The notes: generated by a model from the sequence alone, not told the origin. DNA of 64,000 bases from Paracidovorax oryzae ATCC 19882 (GCF_000687165.1 NZ_JMKU01000010.1:62001-126000), one strand, 5' to 3'. Counted from the first letter of the stretch, positions 1-8,929 are shown. Translations and numbers: made by a program.

Positions 1-1
1 C

Positions 2-349
2 ACGATCCAGGCCGTGGACCACGCCCCCGGTTTCGATCCCCTTCCGGAAGGCACGTCCGACCCGGTCGAGGAAACCTGGTGCCAGCACGTCGTCGAGGGC
101 CGGCTGCCGGAGCGCGTGGAGAACGCGGCCGCCTATGTCAAGGCGGGGAAGGCCCCGGACCCGGGATATCCCGTGGGCACGCTGCTGAGCACGCCGGTGC
201 GCCTGCCGGGGGGCGGGGTCTATGGCACGCTGTGCTGCTTCAGCCGGGGCATCCACCCGGAAGCCGACATCGGCCGCCTGCGGTACACGGCCGACCTGCT
301 GGCATCGCGGCTCAAGCCCGGGGCCGGCAAGTCGGCTTCCGCCGGCTGA
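2..349 (+). CDS. GAF-domain protein, C-terminal fragment (runs off left edge)
   Basis: The frame is open from base 2, so the gene starts before the window; about 115 residues are visible. The sequence GTLLSTPVRLPGGGVYGTLC followed by an Asp/Ile/Leu-rich helix reads like the last two strands and closing helix of a GAF sensor domain, the part that closes the ligand pocket. A short tail (KPGAGKSASAG) follows, so no output domain lies downstream; any EAL, GGDEF or kinase module would have to be N-terminal. A GTG at 14 could serve as a start but would cut the domain, so I treat it as internal. It ends 44 bases before a convergent gene. The role is unknown beyond likely signal sensing. Confidence 0.6.
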   Translation, partial: TIQAVDHAPGFDPLPEGTSDPVEETWCQHVVEGRLPERVENAAAYVKAGKAPDPGYPVGTLLSTPVRLPGGGVYGTLCCFSRGIHPEADIGRLRYTADLLASRLKPGAGKSASAG

Positions 350-393
350 GCGGGCAGGCCGGCGCCGCCGGTACATCCGGTGCCGCTGCGGGC

Positions 394-1305
394 CTACAGG
401 TGGAAATCGCCCCGGGCTTCCGGCTGGTAGAGCACCTTCCGGATACGGATGCGGCGGGTCCGGTTCGCGATCCGCCAGCGGAAGGCATCGCCCTCCCGGT
501 AGCCCAGGATCGCGGTGCCGAGGCCCGAGCAGACGGAATGCCTGCCGGCGGCCTCGTCCACATCCTCCGGATAGACCAGCGCCACTTCCACCGCTTCGCC
601 GTCCACCTCCAGCAGCGCCCTGGAATTCATCGTGACGACATCCTCCGCCACCTGCCGCGGATCGACAACGGTGGCCCGCTCGATCTCGTGCTCCAGCTCG
701 AAAATTTCCGGATCCTGGTGGAACGCGACGAGTTGCCGGAGCCGGGCCTCGTCGATCTCGGTGACGTGGATGGCAGGGGTACTGGCCACAGGGTGTTCGC
801 GCAGGAGCCGGAGATAGCGATCCGAGCCCATGGCCAGGGACGCCACCGAAGGCCCTTCGCTTTCCAGCGCGAATCCGCTGCGCAGGAACGCCTTGAGCGA
901 CCGCGCGTTGTCCGGATGGATTTTGGCGATGAGCCTTTCGGCGCGCATGTCGAAGAAGGCGAGCTTCATGCCTTCCCGGATCGCGCTGGCCCCGAGCCGG
1001 CGCCCCCAGTTGGCGCGGTCGCCGATGGCCAGGACCATCTCGCAGTCCGGGCCGTCCTTGACGAGGCGCACGAAGCCCACGGGCACGTCGTGCCGGTCGC
1101 ACGCCATGAAGAACCGGCCGCCCTGGTTGAACAGGTGCGTGAGCACCGGCAGTTGCACGCGGCCGACCACCTGCCCGATGGACCGGGAGACATCGCGCGC
1201 ATCGCTCAGGTAGCGCGTCACGCCCTCGTCTTCCAGCCAGTCCATCAACAAAAGCGCGTGGGCCCGGGTGATCTCCGGGCACAGGGAAATGAAAGGCTTG
1301 TTCAT
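394..1305 (-). CDS. GNAT acetyltransferase fused to an Rnk/GreA-like C-terminal domain
   Basis: 303 residues from the ATG at 1305, which has a GGGGTG ribosome site just upstream; a longer frame starting at 1359 lacks one. Residues about 1-165 look like a GNAT N-acyltransferase: WGRRLGASA near 100 is the acetyl-CoA loop, and HPDNARSLKAFLRSGF near 130 is the usual last helix-strand. Residues about 178-303 match the nucleoside diphosphate kinase regulator Rnk and the GreA/B C-terminal fold: VVTMNSR, LVYPED, GTAILGYREGD and the terminal YQPEARGDFHL. In stand-alone Rnk this domain binds RNA polymerase in the secondary-channel region. The fusion suggests an acyltransferase targeted to RNA polymerase, which is inference. 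It is transcribed away from the MBL gene. Confidence 0.8.
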   Translation of the reverse strand: MNKPFISLCPEITRAHALLLMDWLEDEGVTRYLSDARDVSRSIGQVVGRVQLPVLTHLFNQGGRFFMACDRHDVPVGFVRLVKDGPDCEMVLAIGDRANWGRRLGASAIREGMKLAFFDMRAERLIAKIHPDNARSLKAFLRSGFALESEGPSVASLAMGSDRYLRLLREHPVASTPAIHVTEIDEARLRQLVAFHQDPEIFELEHEIERATVVDPRQVAEDVVTMNSRALLEVDGEAVEVALVYPEDVDEAAGRHSVCSGLGTAILGYREGDAFRWRIANRTRRIRIRKVLYQPEARGDFHL

Positions 1306-1487
1306 CTTCACCCCATCGGGTTGCGAGAATGAATGAAAGCCTTCCATGGCCCGGGCCATGGCGGTTCTTTCGGGGAAGCGGGGATTCTAGGGAGTTGTGC
1401 GGGCGATGGCCAGGCGGCGTCTTTCCATGGGCAGGCTGCATACTCGGCCTCTCGCAGCCCCCTTGTGCCGGCCCTCGTCTCCAGCCC

Positions 1488-2126
1488 ATGCTCCACTACC
1501 ACACCCACCCCGTCACCGCCTTCCAGCAGAACTGCTCGCTCGTCTGGTGCGACGGCGCGCAAGCGGCCGCCGTGATCGATCCCGGCGGCGACCTCGACCA
1601 GGTGCTCGCGGAGGTGGAACGCCGCGGCCTGCGGCTGGAGCAGATCTGGCTCACGCATGCCCACATCGACCATGCCGGCGGCGCAGGCGAACTGGCCGAG
1701 CGGCTCTCGCTGCCGATCACGGGCCCCCACCCGGGCGACCAGTTCTGGATCGACGGGCTGCCGCAGCAGAGTGCGATGTTCGGGTTCCCGCCCGCGCGGC
1801 CCTTCACGCCCACGCGCTGGCTGCACGACGGCGACACGGTGCAGATCGGCAACGAGACGCTGCACGTGCGGCACTGCCCGGGCCACACGCCCGGCCACGT
1901 GGTGTTCCATGCGCCGCAGATCCAGCGCTGCTTCGTGGGCGACGTGCTGTTCGCCGGCAGCATCGGCCGCACGGACTTCCCCCAGGGCAACCACCAGGAC
2001 CTGATCGACAGCATCGTGCAGCGCCTGTGGCCCATGGGCGACGAGACGGTGTTCATTCCCGGACACGGGCCGGAGAGCACCTTCGGGCGCGAGCGGCGCA
2101 GCAATCCTTACGTGGGCGGCACCTGA
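1488..2126 (+). CDS. Metallo-beta-lactamase-fold hydrolase, glyoxalase II/YcbL-like
   Basis: 212 residues starting at the ATG at 1488 (MLHYHTHPV, typical of the family); an upstream extension to 1329 has low-complexity sequence and is rejected. The binuclear metal site is complete: THAHIDHAGG at 56-65, CPGHTPGHVVF, GDVLFAGSIGRTD and FIPGHGPESTFG. These are the motifs of the short single-domain glyoxalase II-like hydrolases (YcbL family). True glyoxalase II carries an extra C-terminal substrate domain, which is missing here. It probably hydrolyses a thioester in the cytoplasm; the substrate cannot be read from sequence. Downstream at 2161-2180 is a GC-rich hairpin. Confidence 0.85.
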   Translation: MLHYHTHPVTAFQQNCSLVWCDGAQAAAVIDPGGDLDQVLAEVERRGLRLEQIWLTHAHIDHAGGAGELAERLSLPITGPHPGDQFWIDGLPQQSAMFGFPPARPFTPTRWLHDGDTVQIGNETLHVRHCPGHTPGHVVFHAPQIQRCFVGDVLFAGSIGRTDFPQGNHQDLIDSIVQRLWPMGDETVFIPGHGPESTFGRERRSNPYVGGT

Positions 2127-2160
2127 GTATCCATCCGCAGCGGGATCTGGAGAGGGCCAC

Positions 2161-2180
2161 GGCCGGGCATGCGCCCGGCC
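2161..2180. other. GC-rich inverted repeat after the MBL gene
   Basis: GGCCGGG and CCCGGCC flank a 6-base loop, 34 bases after the MBL stop codon. There is no T-run on either strand, so it is not a standard intrinsic terminator, though it could stabilise the 3' end of the upstream message. The rest of 2127-2309 shows nothing I recognise. Confidence 0.35.
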
Positions 2181-2309
2181 TTGATGCCGGTCAACGCCCC
2201 GAAGGCGGCATGCGGGCATCCTTTCCGGCAGGCCTGATGGCACCGCGCAATCGGTAGTTTCCGATCCATTGGCGGGCCACGGCCGCACCGTGAAAGCCAA
2301 GCCTCCGCC

Positions 2310-3827
2310 ATGACGACGACACCCGTCCCCCCGCCCTCCCCCGCCGCTCCGATCACTTCGCAGCCCGAGCCCGATTCCCGCCGCAAGCTCGGCTACCTGC
2401 TGCTCGCCCTGGGCCTGTATGCCCTGGTGCTTGTCTTGCCGACACCGGCCGGCCTTTCGCCCTCGGGCCAGGTCGCCCTGGCGCTGCTGGTGCTGGTCGT
2501 CACGCTGTGGATCAGCGAATGCGTCTCGCCCGCCAACAGCGCGGTGCTGCTCACCGGCATGGCGGTGGTGGGGCTGATGGGCAAGTCCCTCACGCCGGGC
2601 GCCAAACCCATGGGCTCGGCCGATGCGCTCACCGTGATGCTGGGCGGCTTCTCGTCCACGGCCGTGCTGCTGGTGGCCGCCGCGCTGTTCCTGGCCGTGG
2701 CGCTCAAGCACACCGGGCTGGACCGCCGCGTGGCCCTGCTGGTGATGAGCCGCGTGGGCATTTCGCCGGCACGGCTCACGCTGGGCGCGATGCTGGTGGG
2801 CTTCGTGCTGGCGCTGTTCATTCCCTCGGCCACTGCGCGCGTGGGCGCGGTGATACCGATCATGGTCGGCATCACCGCAGCGCTCGGCCTGCCCGTGGGC
2901 AGCAGCCTGGGCGCCACGCTGATGATCGTGACGGCGCAGGCCTGCTCGATCTTCAACATCGCGGTGAAGACGGGCGCGGCGCAGAACCTCATCAGCCTGA
3001 ACTTCATGCAGGGTGCCTTCGGGCACGGCGTGACCTGGGGGCAGTGGTTCCTGGCCGCCCTGCCCTTCACCATCGGCATGTCCGTGGTGCTGTTCTTCGT
3101 GTCGCTGTGGCTGCTGCGCCCGCAGGTGCCCGACGCCGAGGGTGCCGCGGGCAACCTGCGCGATCAGTTGCGCGCGCTGGGCCCTGTCAGCGCCCCGGAA
3201 AAGCGCCTGATCGCCGTGGCGCTGCTGCTGCTCGTGCTCTGGTCCACCGAAGGCACGCTGCACCCGTTCGACACGACCACCACCACGCAGCTCGGCATCG
3301 CGCTGCTGCTCATGCCGCGCATCGGCGTGATGCACTGGGCGCAGGCCGAAAAACTCGTGCCCTGGGGCACGGTGGTGCTGTTCGCGGCCTCGATCTCGCT
3401 CGGCACGCTGCTGCAGCGCACCGGAGCGGCTGGCTGGCTGGCCCAGCAGACGCTGGGGCAGCTGGGGCTCGCGGCCCTGCCGGTGGTGTCGGTGATCGGC
3501 GCACTGGCGGTGTTCAGCATCGTGCTGCACCTGGGCTTCGCCTCCGCCACGGGCCTGGCCAGCACGCTGATCCCGATCTTCATCGCCTTCGTGCAGACGC
3601 TGCCGGTCTCGAAAGAGACGGCATTCGGCATCGTGCTCGTGCAGAGCTTCGTGGTGTCGTTCGGCTTCATCCTGCCGACGAACGCGCCGCAGAACATGCT
3701 GTGCTACGGCACGGGCGCGTTCGGCACGCTGCAGTTCGCCAAGGTGGGGCTGGTGGTGACGCTGGCGGGCCTGGCGCTCATCCTGCTGCTGTCGGCCACG
3801 CTGTGGCCGTGGATGGGCGTGCTCTGA
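2310..3827 (+). CDS. SLC13/DASS-family anion:cation symporter
   Basis: 505 residues with an N-terminal Pro-rich cytoplasmic tail (1-25) and about 12 hydrophobic segments. The sequence matches the divalent anion:Na+ symporter group: WISECVSPANSAVLLTGMAVV near the first helical hairpin, SATARVGAVIPIMVG (the SxT-type substrate loop of the first half) and FILPTNAPQNMLCYGTGAF (the SNT-like loop of the second half). These two re-entrant loops bind carboxylate and cation in characterised members. Likely substrates are di- or tricarboxylates in the inner membrane. The start at 2310 gives the usual length. Neighbours on both sides point elsewhere, so it is probably monocistronic. Confidence 0.85.
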   Translation: MTTTPVPPPSPAAPITSQPEPDSRRKLGYLLLALGLYALVLVLPTPAGLSPSGQVALALLVLVVTLWISECVSPANSAVLLTGMAVVGLMGKSLTPGAKPMGSADALTVMLGGFSSTAVLLVAAALFLAVALKHTGLDRRVALLVMSRVGISPARLTLGAMLVGFVLALFIPSATARVGAVIPIMVGITAALGLPVGSSLGATLMIVTAQACSIFNIAVKTGAAQNLISLNFMQGAFGHGVTWGQWFLAALPFTIGMSVVLFFVSLWLLRPQVPDAEGAAGNLRDQLRALGPVSAPEKRLIAVALLLLVLWSTEGTLHPFDTTTTTQLGIALLLMPRIGVMHWAQAEKLVPWGTVVLFAASISLGTLLQRTGAAGWLAQQTLGQLGLAALPVVSVIGALAVFSIVLHLGFASATGLASTLIPIFIAFVQTLPVSKETAFGIVLVQSFVVSFGFILPTNAPQNMLCYGTGAFGTLQFAKVGLVVTLAGLALILLLSATLWPWMGVL

Positions 3828-3848
3828 CGCTGCACAGGCGGCGCGGGC

Positions 3849-4760
3849 TCAGCCGCGCCGCGCCGCCTGGTAGAGGCCCTGTACGCGCGGCACGTTCTGC
3901 TCCAGTTCGCGGATGCGGTCCGGCCCGCTCGGGTGCGTGGACAGGAAGGCGAGCCCGCCCTGGCTGCCGGTGGCCTCGCCCATCTTGCGCCAGAGCGTGA
4001 CGGCGGATTCTGGGTTGTAGCCGCCGCGGGCAGCCATCTCCAGGCCGACGAGGTCGGCCTCCGTCTCGTCGCTGCGGCTGAACTTGAGCGAGATCAGCTG
4101 CGTGCCGATGTTCGCGGCCGCGTTGCCCAGGTCGCCCAGGCCCAGCAGTTGCGCGCCGAGCGACAGGCCCATGCTCGTGGCCTGCGTCTTGGCCAGGCGG
4201 GCGCGCGCGTGCTCGCGCAGCGCATGCGCCATCTCGTGGCCCATGACCATGGCGGCTTCGTCGTCGGACAGCTTGAGCTGGTCCAGGATGCCGGTGTAGA
4301 AGGCGATCTTGCCGCCCGGCATGCAGAAGGCGTTGATCTGCTTGCTGCCGATCAGGTTGACCTCCCACTTCCACTGCCGCGCACGGTCGTTCCACTGCGC
4401 GGAGAAGGGAATGAGGCGCTGGCCGATGCCGCGCAGGCGCACCAGCTGCGGGTGCGTATCGCCGGCGAGGGCGCGCTGGGCCTTGGCCTTGGCGAGCATC
4501 TGGTCGTACTGCTGGTCGGCGGCGGCCTCCAGCTGCTCGGCCGGCACGAGGCGCCGCATCTGCGAGGCAGAGCCCACGTCCACCTGGGCCAGCGCCGGGG
4601 CCGCCACCGCCGTGCCGGCCGCGAGCAGGAAACCCCGCCGCGCATTCCAGGGCCCGGTGCGCAGGGCGGTGCAGAAGCGGCAGCCGGTGTCGGAATGCGG
4701 CATGGCCGCAGGAGACCCATCGACGGCCGGGAAAGGGGAAGTCGGGTGATCGTTCGGCAT
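3849..4760 (-). CDS. M48-family zinc metallopeptidase, exported
   Basis: 303 residues. HEMAH at 175-179 is the catalytic zinc motif, and Glu234 in the ETEAD segment is the expected third zinc ligand. N-terminally, after about 40 unusual residues, RRGFLLAAG followed by an Ala-rich stretch ending ALAQV looks like a signal peptide with a twin-arginine-like motif. The true start may therefore be the internal Met20 (ATG at 4703). Periplasmic M48 proteins of this type (BepA/LoiP-like) degrade or help assemble outer-membrane proteins; this copy lacks a TPR domain and so resembles LoiP more. It is convergent with the SLC13 gene, 21 bases away. Confidence 0.85.
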   Translation of the reverse strand: MPNDHPTSPFPAVDGSPAAMPHSDTGCRFCTALRTGPWNARRGFLLAAGTAVAAPALAQVDVGSASQMRRLVPAEQLEAAADQQYDQMLAKAKAQRALAGDTHPQLVRLRGIGQRLIPFSAQWNDRARQWKWEVNLIGSKQINAFCMPGGKIAFYTGILDQLKLSDDEAAMVMGHEMAHALREHARARLAKTQATSMGLSLGAQLLGLGDLGNAAANIGTQLISLKFSRSDETEADLVGLEMAARGGYNPESAVTLWRKMGEATGSQGGLAFLSTHPSGPDRIRELEQNVPRVQGLYQAARRG

Positions 4761-4857
4761 GATGGCGCGAGTCTAGTGCGCCATGCCGCAGCGCGGCTGT
4801 AGGCCGCCCGCGCAAATGTCCATGCAACCGAAGCGGCGTCCCGGAGGCGGCGCGCCT

Positions 4858-5820
4858 TCACCCGCCCGCGGCCGCCTTGCGGCCACGGATCTCCGACCAG
4901 ACCACGATCAGCAGCCCGCCGAGCACGCCCGCCAGCCCCCACACGGCCATGGTGGACGGCGACTCCCCCACCACCGCCACGGCCAGGGCGAACGCGGTGA
5001 CCGGCTCGGCCAGCGCGAGGGTGACGCCGGTCGCGCCGCTGATGTGCCGCAGCGCGTGCGTGAACAGCAGGTAGGCCAGCCCGGTGGCCACCACGCCCAG
5101 GTACAGCACCACGCCCCAGGCGCGCGCCGACACCGCGAGCGGCCCGGCGATGGCGAAGGCGGCCGGCAGGGAGAGCAGCGCGGCCGAGCCGAACACCGCC
5201 AGGTTGACCGCCCCTGGCGCGGCGCGGGCCACCAGCCGCTGGTTGACGAGCGCATAGGCAGCGTACGACAGGCCCGCCAGCAGGCACAGCGCGATGCCGC
5301 CGGGCGGTGCCTGAACGCTGGTGCGGCCGTCCAGCGCCATGGCGGCCCCGCCCGCCACGCCGAGCAGCGTGCCCGCCCACCACACGGCCGCGGGCCAGCG
5401 GCGCTGCACCACGGTCTGCAGCAACCCGGCCCAGACCGGGCCGCTGCCGATCGCGATCGCCGTGCCCAGCGCCACGCCGCTCGCCTTCACCCCGGCGAAG
5501 AAGCTCAGGTTGTAGGCGGCCACGCAGACCCCGCCGACCAGGACGCCGCGCCAGGGCAGCGCACCGAGGCCGCGCGCGCCGCCCTGCCACCGCAGCAGCG
5601 CCGCAAAAAAGGCACCGGCGATCAGCAGCCGCAGCGCCCCCACCCACACCGGTGCCAGGCCGGAAGGCGCGAGGCTCTGCGCCGTGCCCGTCGTGCCCCA
5701 GAGCACGGCAGCGAGCAGCACCATGCCGATGCCCAGCGGCGCCCGGGCGGCAGACGGTGCCGGCAGCCGGGAGATGGAAGATGGCGTCGCAGAAGAGGTC
5801 GCGGGCGTCGGGGAGGACAT
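4858..5820 (-). CDS. EamA/DMT-family inner-membrane exporter
   Basis: 320 residues from the ATG at 5820 (MSSPTPATS), preferred to an upstream start at 5889. After a 30-residue Ser/Pro/Ala-rich tail there are ten predicted membrane helices in two EamA repeats; the first opens MVLLAAVLWGTTGTAQSLAP, a signature of the family. Members export amino acids or metabolites; the substrate here cannot be assigned. It shares its strand with the AraC-type regulator upstream (75 bases apart), which may control it or the divergent ampG-like gene. Confidence 0.85.
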   Translation of the reverse strand: MSSPTPATSSATPSSISRLPAPSAARAPLGIGMVLLAAVLWGTTGTAQSLAPSGLAPVWVGALRLLIAGAFFAALLRWQGGARGLGALPWRGVLVGGVCVAAYNLSFFAGVKASGVALGTAIAIGSGPVWAGLLQTVVQRRWPAAVWWAGTLLGVAGGAAMALDGRTSVQAPPGGIALCLLAGLSYAAYALVNQRLVARAAPGAVNLAVFGSAALLSLPAAFAIAGPLAVSARAWGVVLYLGVVATGLAYLLFTHALRHISGATGVTLALAEPVTAFALAVAVVGESPSTMAVWGLAGVLGGLLIVVWSEIRGRKAAAGG

Positions 5821-5895
5821 GGCTGCAAGCGTGCCACGCGGCGTGGCCGCCGGATGTCGCGCAACGCTCGAAGTGCGTGCGCCTTGCACCGTGCC

Positions 5896-6651
5896 TCAGT
5901 CCCCGCGCAGCGCGCGGGCACCGGTGCCGCGCTCCCGGCGCAGCGCGCTCGCGAGCGCCGTGCCCGTGGCATAGCCGCAGGCCAGCGCCGCGTCGTCGAG
6001 CCGCTGTCCGCGCGCGATGCGCTGCGCGGCGGCATCCAGGCGCAGTCCGCGCAGCCAGGCCTGGGGCGTTGCGCCCGTCAGTTCCAGCCAGCGCGCATGG
6101 AAGCGCTGCGGGCTCAGGTGGCACAGGGCCGCCATGCGGGGCGTGGGCCAGGGCTCGTGCAGGGCGGCCTCCACGGCCTGCTGCAGCCGCTCCAGCGGCA
6201 GCGCCCGGCGGGCCAGCACGCGGGGCGCACGGCCCAGCAGGGCTTCCAGGTGGGCGGCCACCTGGGCCTCTCGCGCGACGGGCGCGCTCCACACGCCGGG
6301 CAGCGAGGGCTGGCCGGGCGCGCCGCCAGCCCCGCCTCCGATGGCGCGCGCCAGGCCGTCACGCGCCTGGGCCGGCACGGCGAAGCGGCGCAGCCGGTCC
6401 ATGCCCGGTTGCGCCGCCGCATCGACCACGCAGAAGCGGGCCCCGGGCGAGGCCAGGTAACCGTGCCGCGCACCGGCGGGTATCAGGATGCCGCAGGAGG
6501 CATCCACGAACGCCGAACGGCCGTCCACCTCCAGCTCCATGCGCCCCTGCAGCCCGACCAGCACCTGCGCATGGTCGTGCGCATGCGCGGCGTGCTCCCC
6601 GCCGTAGTGGCGCAGGGTGCAGGAAAGGAAGGCAGGGGTTCCCGGCAGCAT
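5896..6651 (-). CDS. AraC-family transcriptional regulator with N-terminal cupin
   Basis: 251 residues from the ATG at 6651; longer starts (to 6750) would overlap the divergent gene's start. The N-terminal half carries a cupin-like segment (HAHDHAQVLVGLQGRMELEV) followed by LIPAGARHGY, as in effector-binding AraC regulators. The C-terminal 90 residues hold two helix-turn-helix units: MAALCHLSPQRFHARWLELT and DDAALACGYATGTALASALR. It is divergent from the AmpG-type gene with 88 bases between starts, so that gene or the adjacent exporter is a plausible target. The ligand is unknown. Confidence 0.85.
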   Translation of the reverse strand: MLPGTPAFLSCTLRHYGGEHAAHAHDHAQVLVGLQGRMELEVDGRSAFVDASCGILIPAGARHGYLASPGARFCVVDAAAQPGMDRLRRFAVPAQARDGLARAIGGGAGGAPGQPSLPGVWSAPVAREAQVAAHLEALLGRAPRVLARRALPLERLQQAVEAALHEPWPTPRMAALCHLSPQRFHARWLELTGATPQAWLRGLRLDAAAQRIARGQRLDDAALACGYATGTALASALRRERGTGARALRGD

Positions 6652-6739
6652 GGCCCGGATGGTACGCCCGGCGGCCCGCCCCGATAATGCCGCCACGCCC
6701 GGCCGTCCCCGCACTTGGGGGACGGCCAAGCCCTTGCCC

Positions 6740-8101
6740 ATGACCTCCACGCAGCCCTCCGAGCCTCCATCGTCCGCGCCCTCCGTGCCCGCACCGCCCC
6801 GCCGCTCCTGGAGGGCCGCCTGGAAGGTCTATGCCGAACCCGCCAGCCTGCGCATGCTCGCCCTGGGTTTCTCCGCCGGCCTGCCGCTGCTGTTGGTGCT
6901 GGGCACGCTGTCGTTCTGGCTGCGCGAGGCGGGCGTGGACCGCACCACCATCGGCTACCTGAGCTGGGTGGGCCTGGCCTACGCCTTCAAATGGGTCTGG
7001 GCACCGCTGGTGGACCGCATGCCGCTGCCGCTGATCACGCGCGCACTGGGCCGGCGCCGCAGCTGGCTGCTGTTTTCTCAGGCGCTGGTGATGGCGGGCC
7101 TGGCGGGCATGGCCTTCAACGATCCGCGCGCGGCCCTGGCACCCATGGTGTGGTGCGCACTGGCGGTAGCCTTCGGCTCGGCGACGCAGGACATCGCGCT
7201 CGACGCCTTCCGCATCGAATCGGCCGACGCCGACCGGCAGGCCGCGCTGGCCGCCACCTACCAGACGGGCTACCGGCTGGCGATGATCTGGGCCGGCGCC
7301 GGCGTGCTGTGGGTGGCCGCGCGCGCCGAGGTGCCCGGCCTCATGGGCTACCAGCACGGCGCCTGGCGCACGGCCTACCTGGTGATGGCCGCCTCGATGC
7401 TGGTGGGCGTGCTCACGGTGCTGCTCTCGCGCGAGCCCGCGCCGCGCCCGCTGCCGCCCGCGCGCAGCGCGGCCGAATGGCTGCGCGGCGCGCTGATCGA
7501 TCCGTTCGCCGATTTCATCGCGCGCTACCGCTGGCAGGCCGCGCTGATCCTGGCGCTGATCGCCGTCTACCGCATCAGCGACGTGGTGATGGGCATCATG
7601 GCCAATCCGTTCTACGTGGACATGGGCTATACCAAGGACGAGGTGGCCGCGGTCACCAAGGTGTTCGGCGTGATCATGACGCTGGCCGGCGCGTTCCTCG
7701 GCGGCGCGCTGTCGATGCGCGTGGGTGTGATGCGCGTGCTGATGCTCGGCGCCCTGCTGAGCGCAGCCAGCAACCTGCTGTTCGCCTGGCTGGGCCTGCA
7801 GGGGCACGACGTGACCCTGCTGGTGCTCGTGGTGTCCGCCGACAACCTGGCCGGGGGCATCGCCTCGGCCGCGTTCATCGCCTACCTCTCGGCCCTCACG
7901 AATGTGCAATATTCGGCCACGCAGTACGCGCTGTTCAGCTCCATGATGCTGCTGCTGCCCAAATGGCTCGCGGGCTTCTCGGGGCGTTTCGTGGATGCCT
8001 TCGGCTACCCCGAGTTCTTCGCGGCCACGGCACTGCTGGGCCTGCCCGTGCTGCTGCTGGTGGCGCTGGCCGCGCGGGTGCAGCAGCGCCCGCCGGGCTG
8101 A
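6740..8101 (+). CDS. ampG: AmpG-type MFS permease (muropeptide transporter family)
   Basis: 453 residues from the ATG at 6740. After a 35-residue Pro/Ser-rich tail it has 12 or more membrane spans. The opening (GFSAGLPLLLVLGTLSFWLREAGV), the segment YAFKWVWAPLVDRMPLP and the ATQDIALDAFRIE loop are signatures of AmpG, which imports GlcNAc-anhydro-muropeptides for cell-wall recycling. The family is broad, so the substrate is inferred from homology only. It is followed by 100 bases and then the response regulator gene. Confidence 0.85.
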   Translation: MTSTQPSEPPSSAPSVPAPPRRSWRAAWKVYAEPASLRMLALGFSAGLPLLLVLGTLSFWLREAGVDRTTIGYLSWVGLAYAFKWVWAPLVDRMPLPLITRALGRRRSWLLFSQALVMAGLAGMAFNDPRAALAPMVWCALAVAFGSATQDIALDAFRIESADADRQAALAATYQTGYRLAMIWAGAGVLWVAARAEVPGLMGYQHGAWRTAYLVMAASMLVGVLTVLLSREPAPRPLPPARSAAEWLRGALIDPFADFIARYRWQAALILALIAVYRISDVVMGIMANPFYVDMGYTKDEVAAVTKVFGVIMTLAGAFLGGALSMRVGVMRVLMLGALLSAASNLLFAWLGLQGHDVTLLVLVVSADNLAGGIASAAFIAYLSALTNVQYSATQYALFSSMMLLLPKWLAGFSGRFVDAFGYPEFFAATALLGLPVLLLVALAARVQQRPPG

Positions 8102-8201
8102 GCCGCGCCGGTTTACCGAAACTTTACGGCCACTTCAACGCCCCGAGATGCGCCGGGGAGAGCATGACATCCCGCCCCCGCGGAAGGAGACGAGAGACGC
8201 C

Positions 8202-8921
8202 ATGAGTACCGCCCAGCTGTTGATGATCGAAGACGACTTCCGCCTCGCGCAGATGGTCATCGAATACCTCGGCCAGTCGGGCCTGGAGGTCGCCCACATG
8301 GCCGACGGCCAGAGCGGCATGGCGCGGCTGCAGGGCAGCGATGCCGGCCCGCTGCCCGACCTCGTGATCCTGGACCTGATGCTGCCCGACATGGACGGCC
8401 TGGACGTGTGCCGCCGCATCCGCTCGCTGCCCGGCGCCGCGGCCCAGGTGCCGGTGCTCATGCTCACCGCCAAGGGCGACCCGATGGACCGCATCATCGG
8501 GCTGGAGCTCGGCGCCGACGACTACCTGCCCAAGCCCTTCGAGCCGCGCGAGCTGCTGGCCCGCATCCGCGCCATCCTGCGGCGCCGCGAGACCGGGCCC
8601 GCGGCGCCCTCGCAGGCCCTGCGCTTCGGCTCGCTGGAGATCGACCGCGACGCACGCTCCGTCACGGTGGGCGGCCAGCCGGCCGACCTCACCTCCTACC
8701 AGTTCGACCTGCTCGTGGCGCTCGCGGAGCGCGCCGGCCGCGTGCTCACGCGCGACCAGATCATGGAGGCCGTACGCGGCCGCGAGCTGGAAGCCTTCGA
8801 CCGCTCCATCGACGTGCACATGGGCCGCATCCGCGCCGCCATCGAATCCGACCCCAAGAACCCCAGGCGCATCCTGACCGTGCGCGGCGTGGGGTACGTG
8901 TTCGCCAAGCAGCAAGACTGA
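8202..8921 (+). CDS. OmpR-family response regulator
   Basis: 239 residues from the ATG at 8202, preceded by a GGAAGGAG ribosome site. The receiver domain (about 1-120) has the acidic pocket EDD at 10-12, the phospho-acceptor Asp58 in VILDLMLPD, Thr in MLTAKG and Lys in YLPKPFEP. The C-terminal winged helix (about 140-235) ends RILTVRGVGYVFAKQQ, as in OmpR/PhoB. It pairs with the histidine kinase at 9162, but the genes are separated by a 240-base spacer filled by a dispersed repeat. The signal and regulon are unknown. Confidence 0.9.
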   Translation: MSTAQLLMIEDDFRLAQMVIEYLGQSGLEVAHMADGQSGMARLQGSDAGPLPDLVILDLMLPDMDGLDVCRRIRSLPGAAAQVPVLMLTAKGDPMDRIIGLELGADDYLPKPFEPRELLARIRAILRRRETGPAAPSQALRFGSLEIDRDARSVTVGGQPADLTSYQFDLLVALAERAGRVLTRDQIMEAVRGRELEAFDRSIDVHMGRIRAAIESDPKNPRRILTVRGVGYVFAKQQD

Positions 8922-8929
8922 AGATGGAG

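Noticed and set aside
2240-2262. A TGGCAC-containing stretch upstream of the SLC13 gene as a sigma-54 promoter
   Set aside because: The GG-N10-GC spacing is not met (TC at the -12 position), so it fails the core requirement although a DctD-like regulator is in the window.
1308-3530. A 740-codon minus-strand frame opposite the MBL and SLC13 genes
   Set aside because: It has His/Arg/Gln-rich shadow composition. The + strand frames hold conserved metal-binding and transporter motifs.
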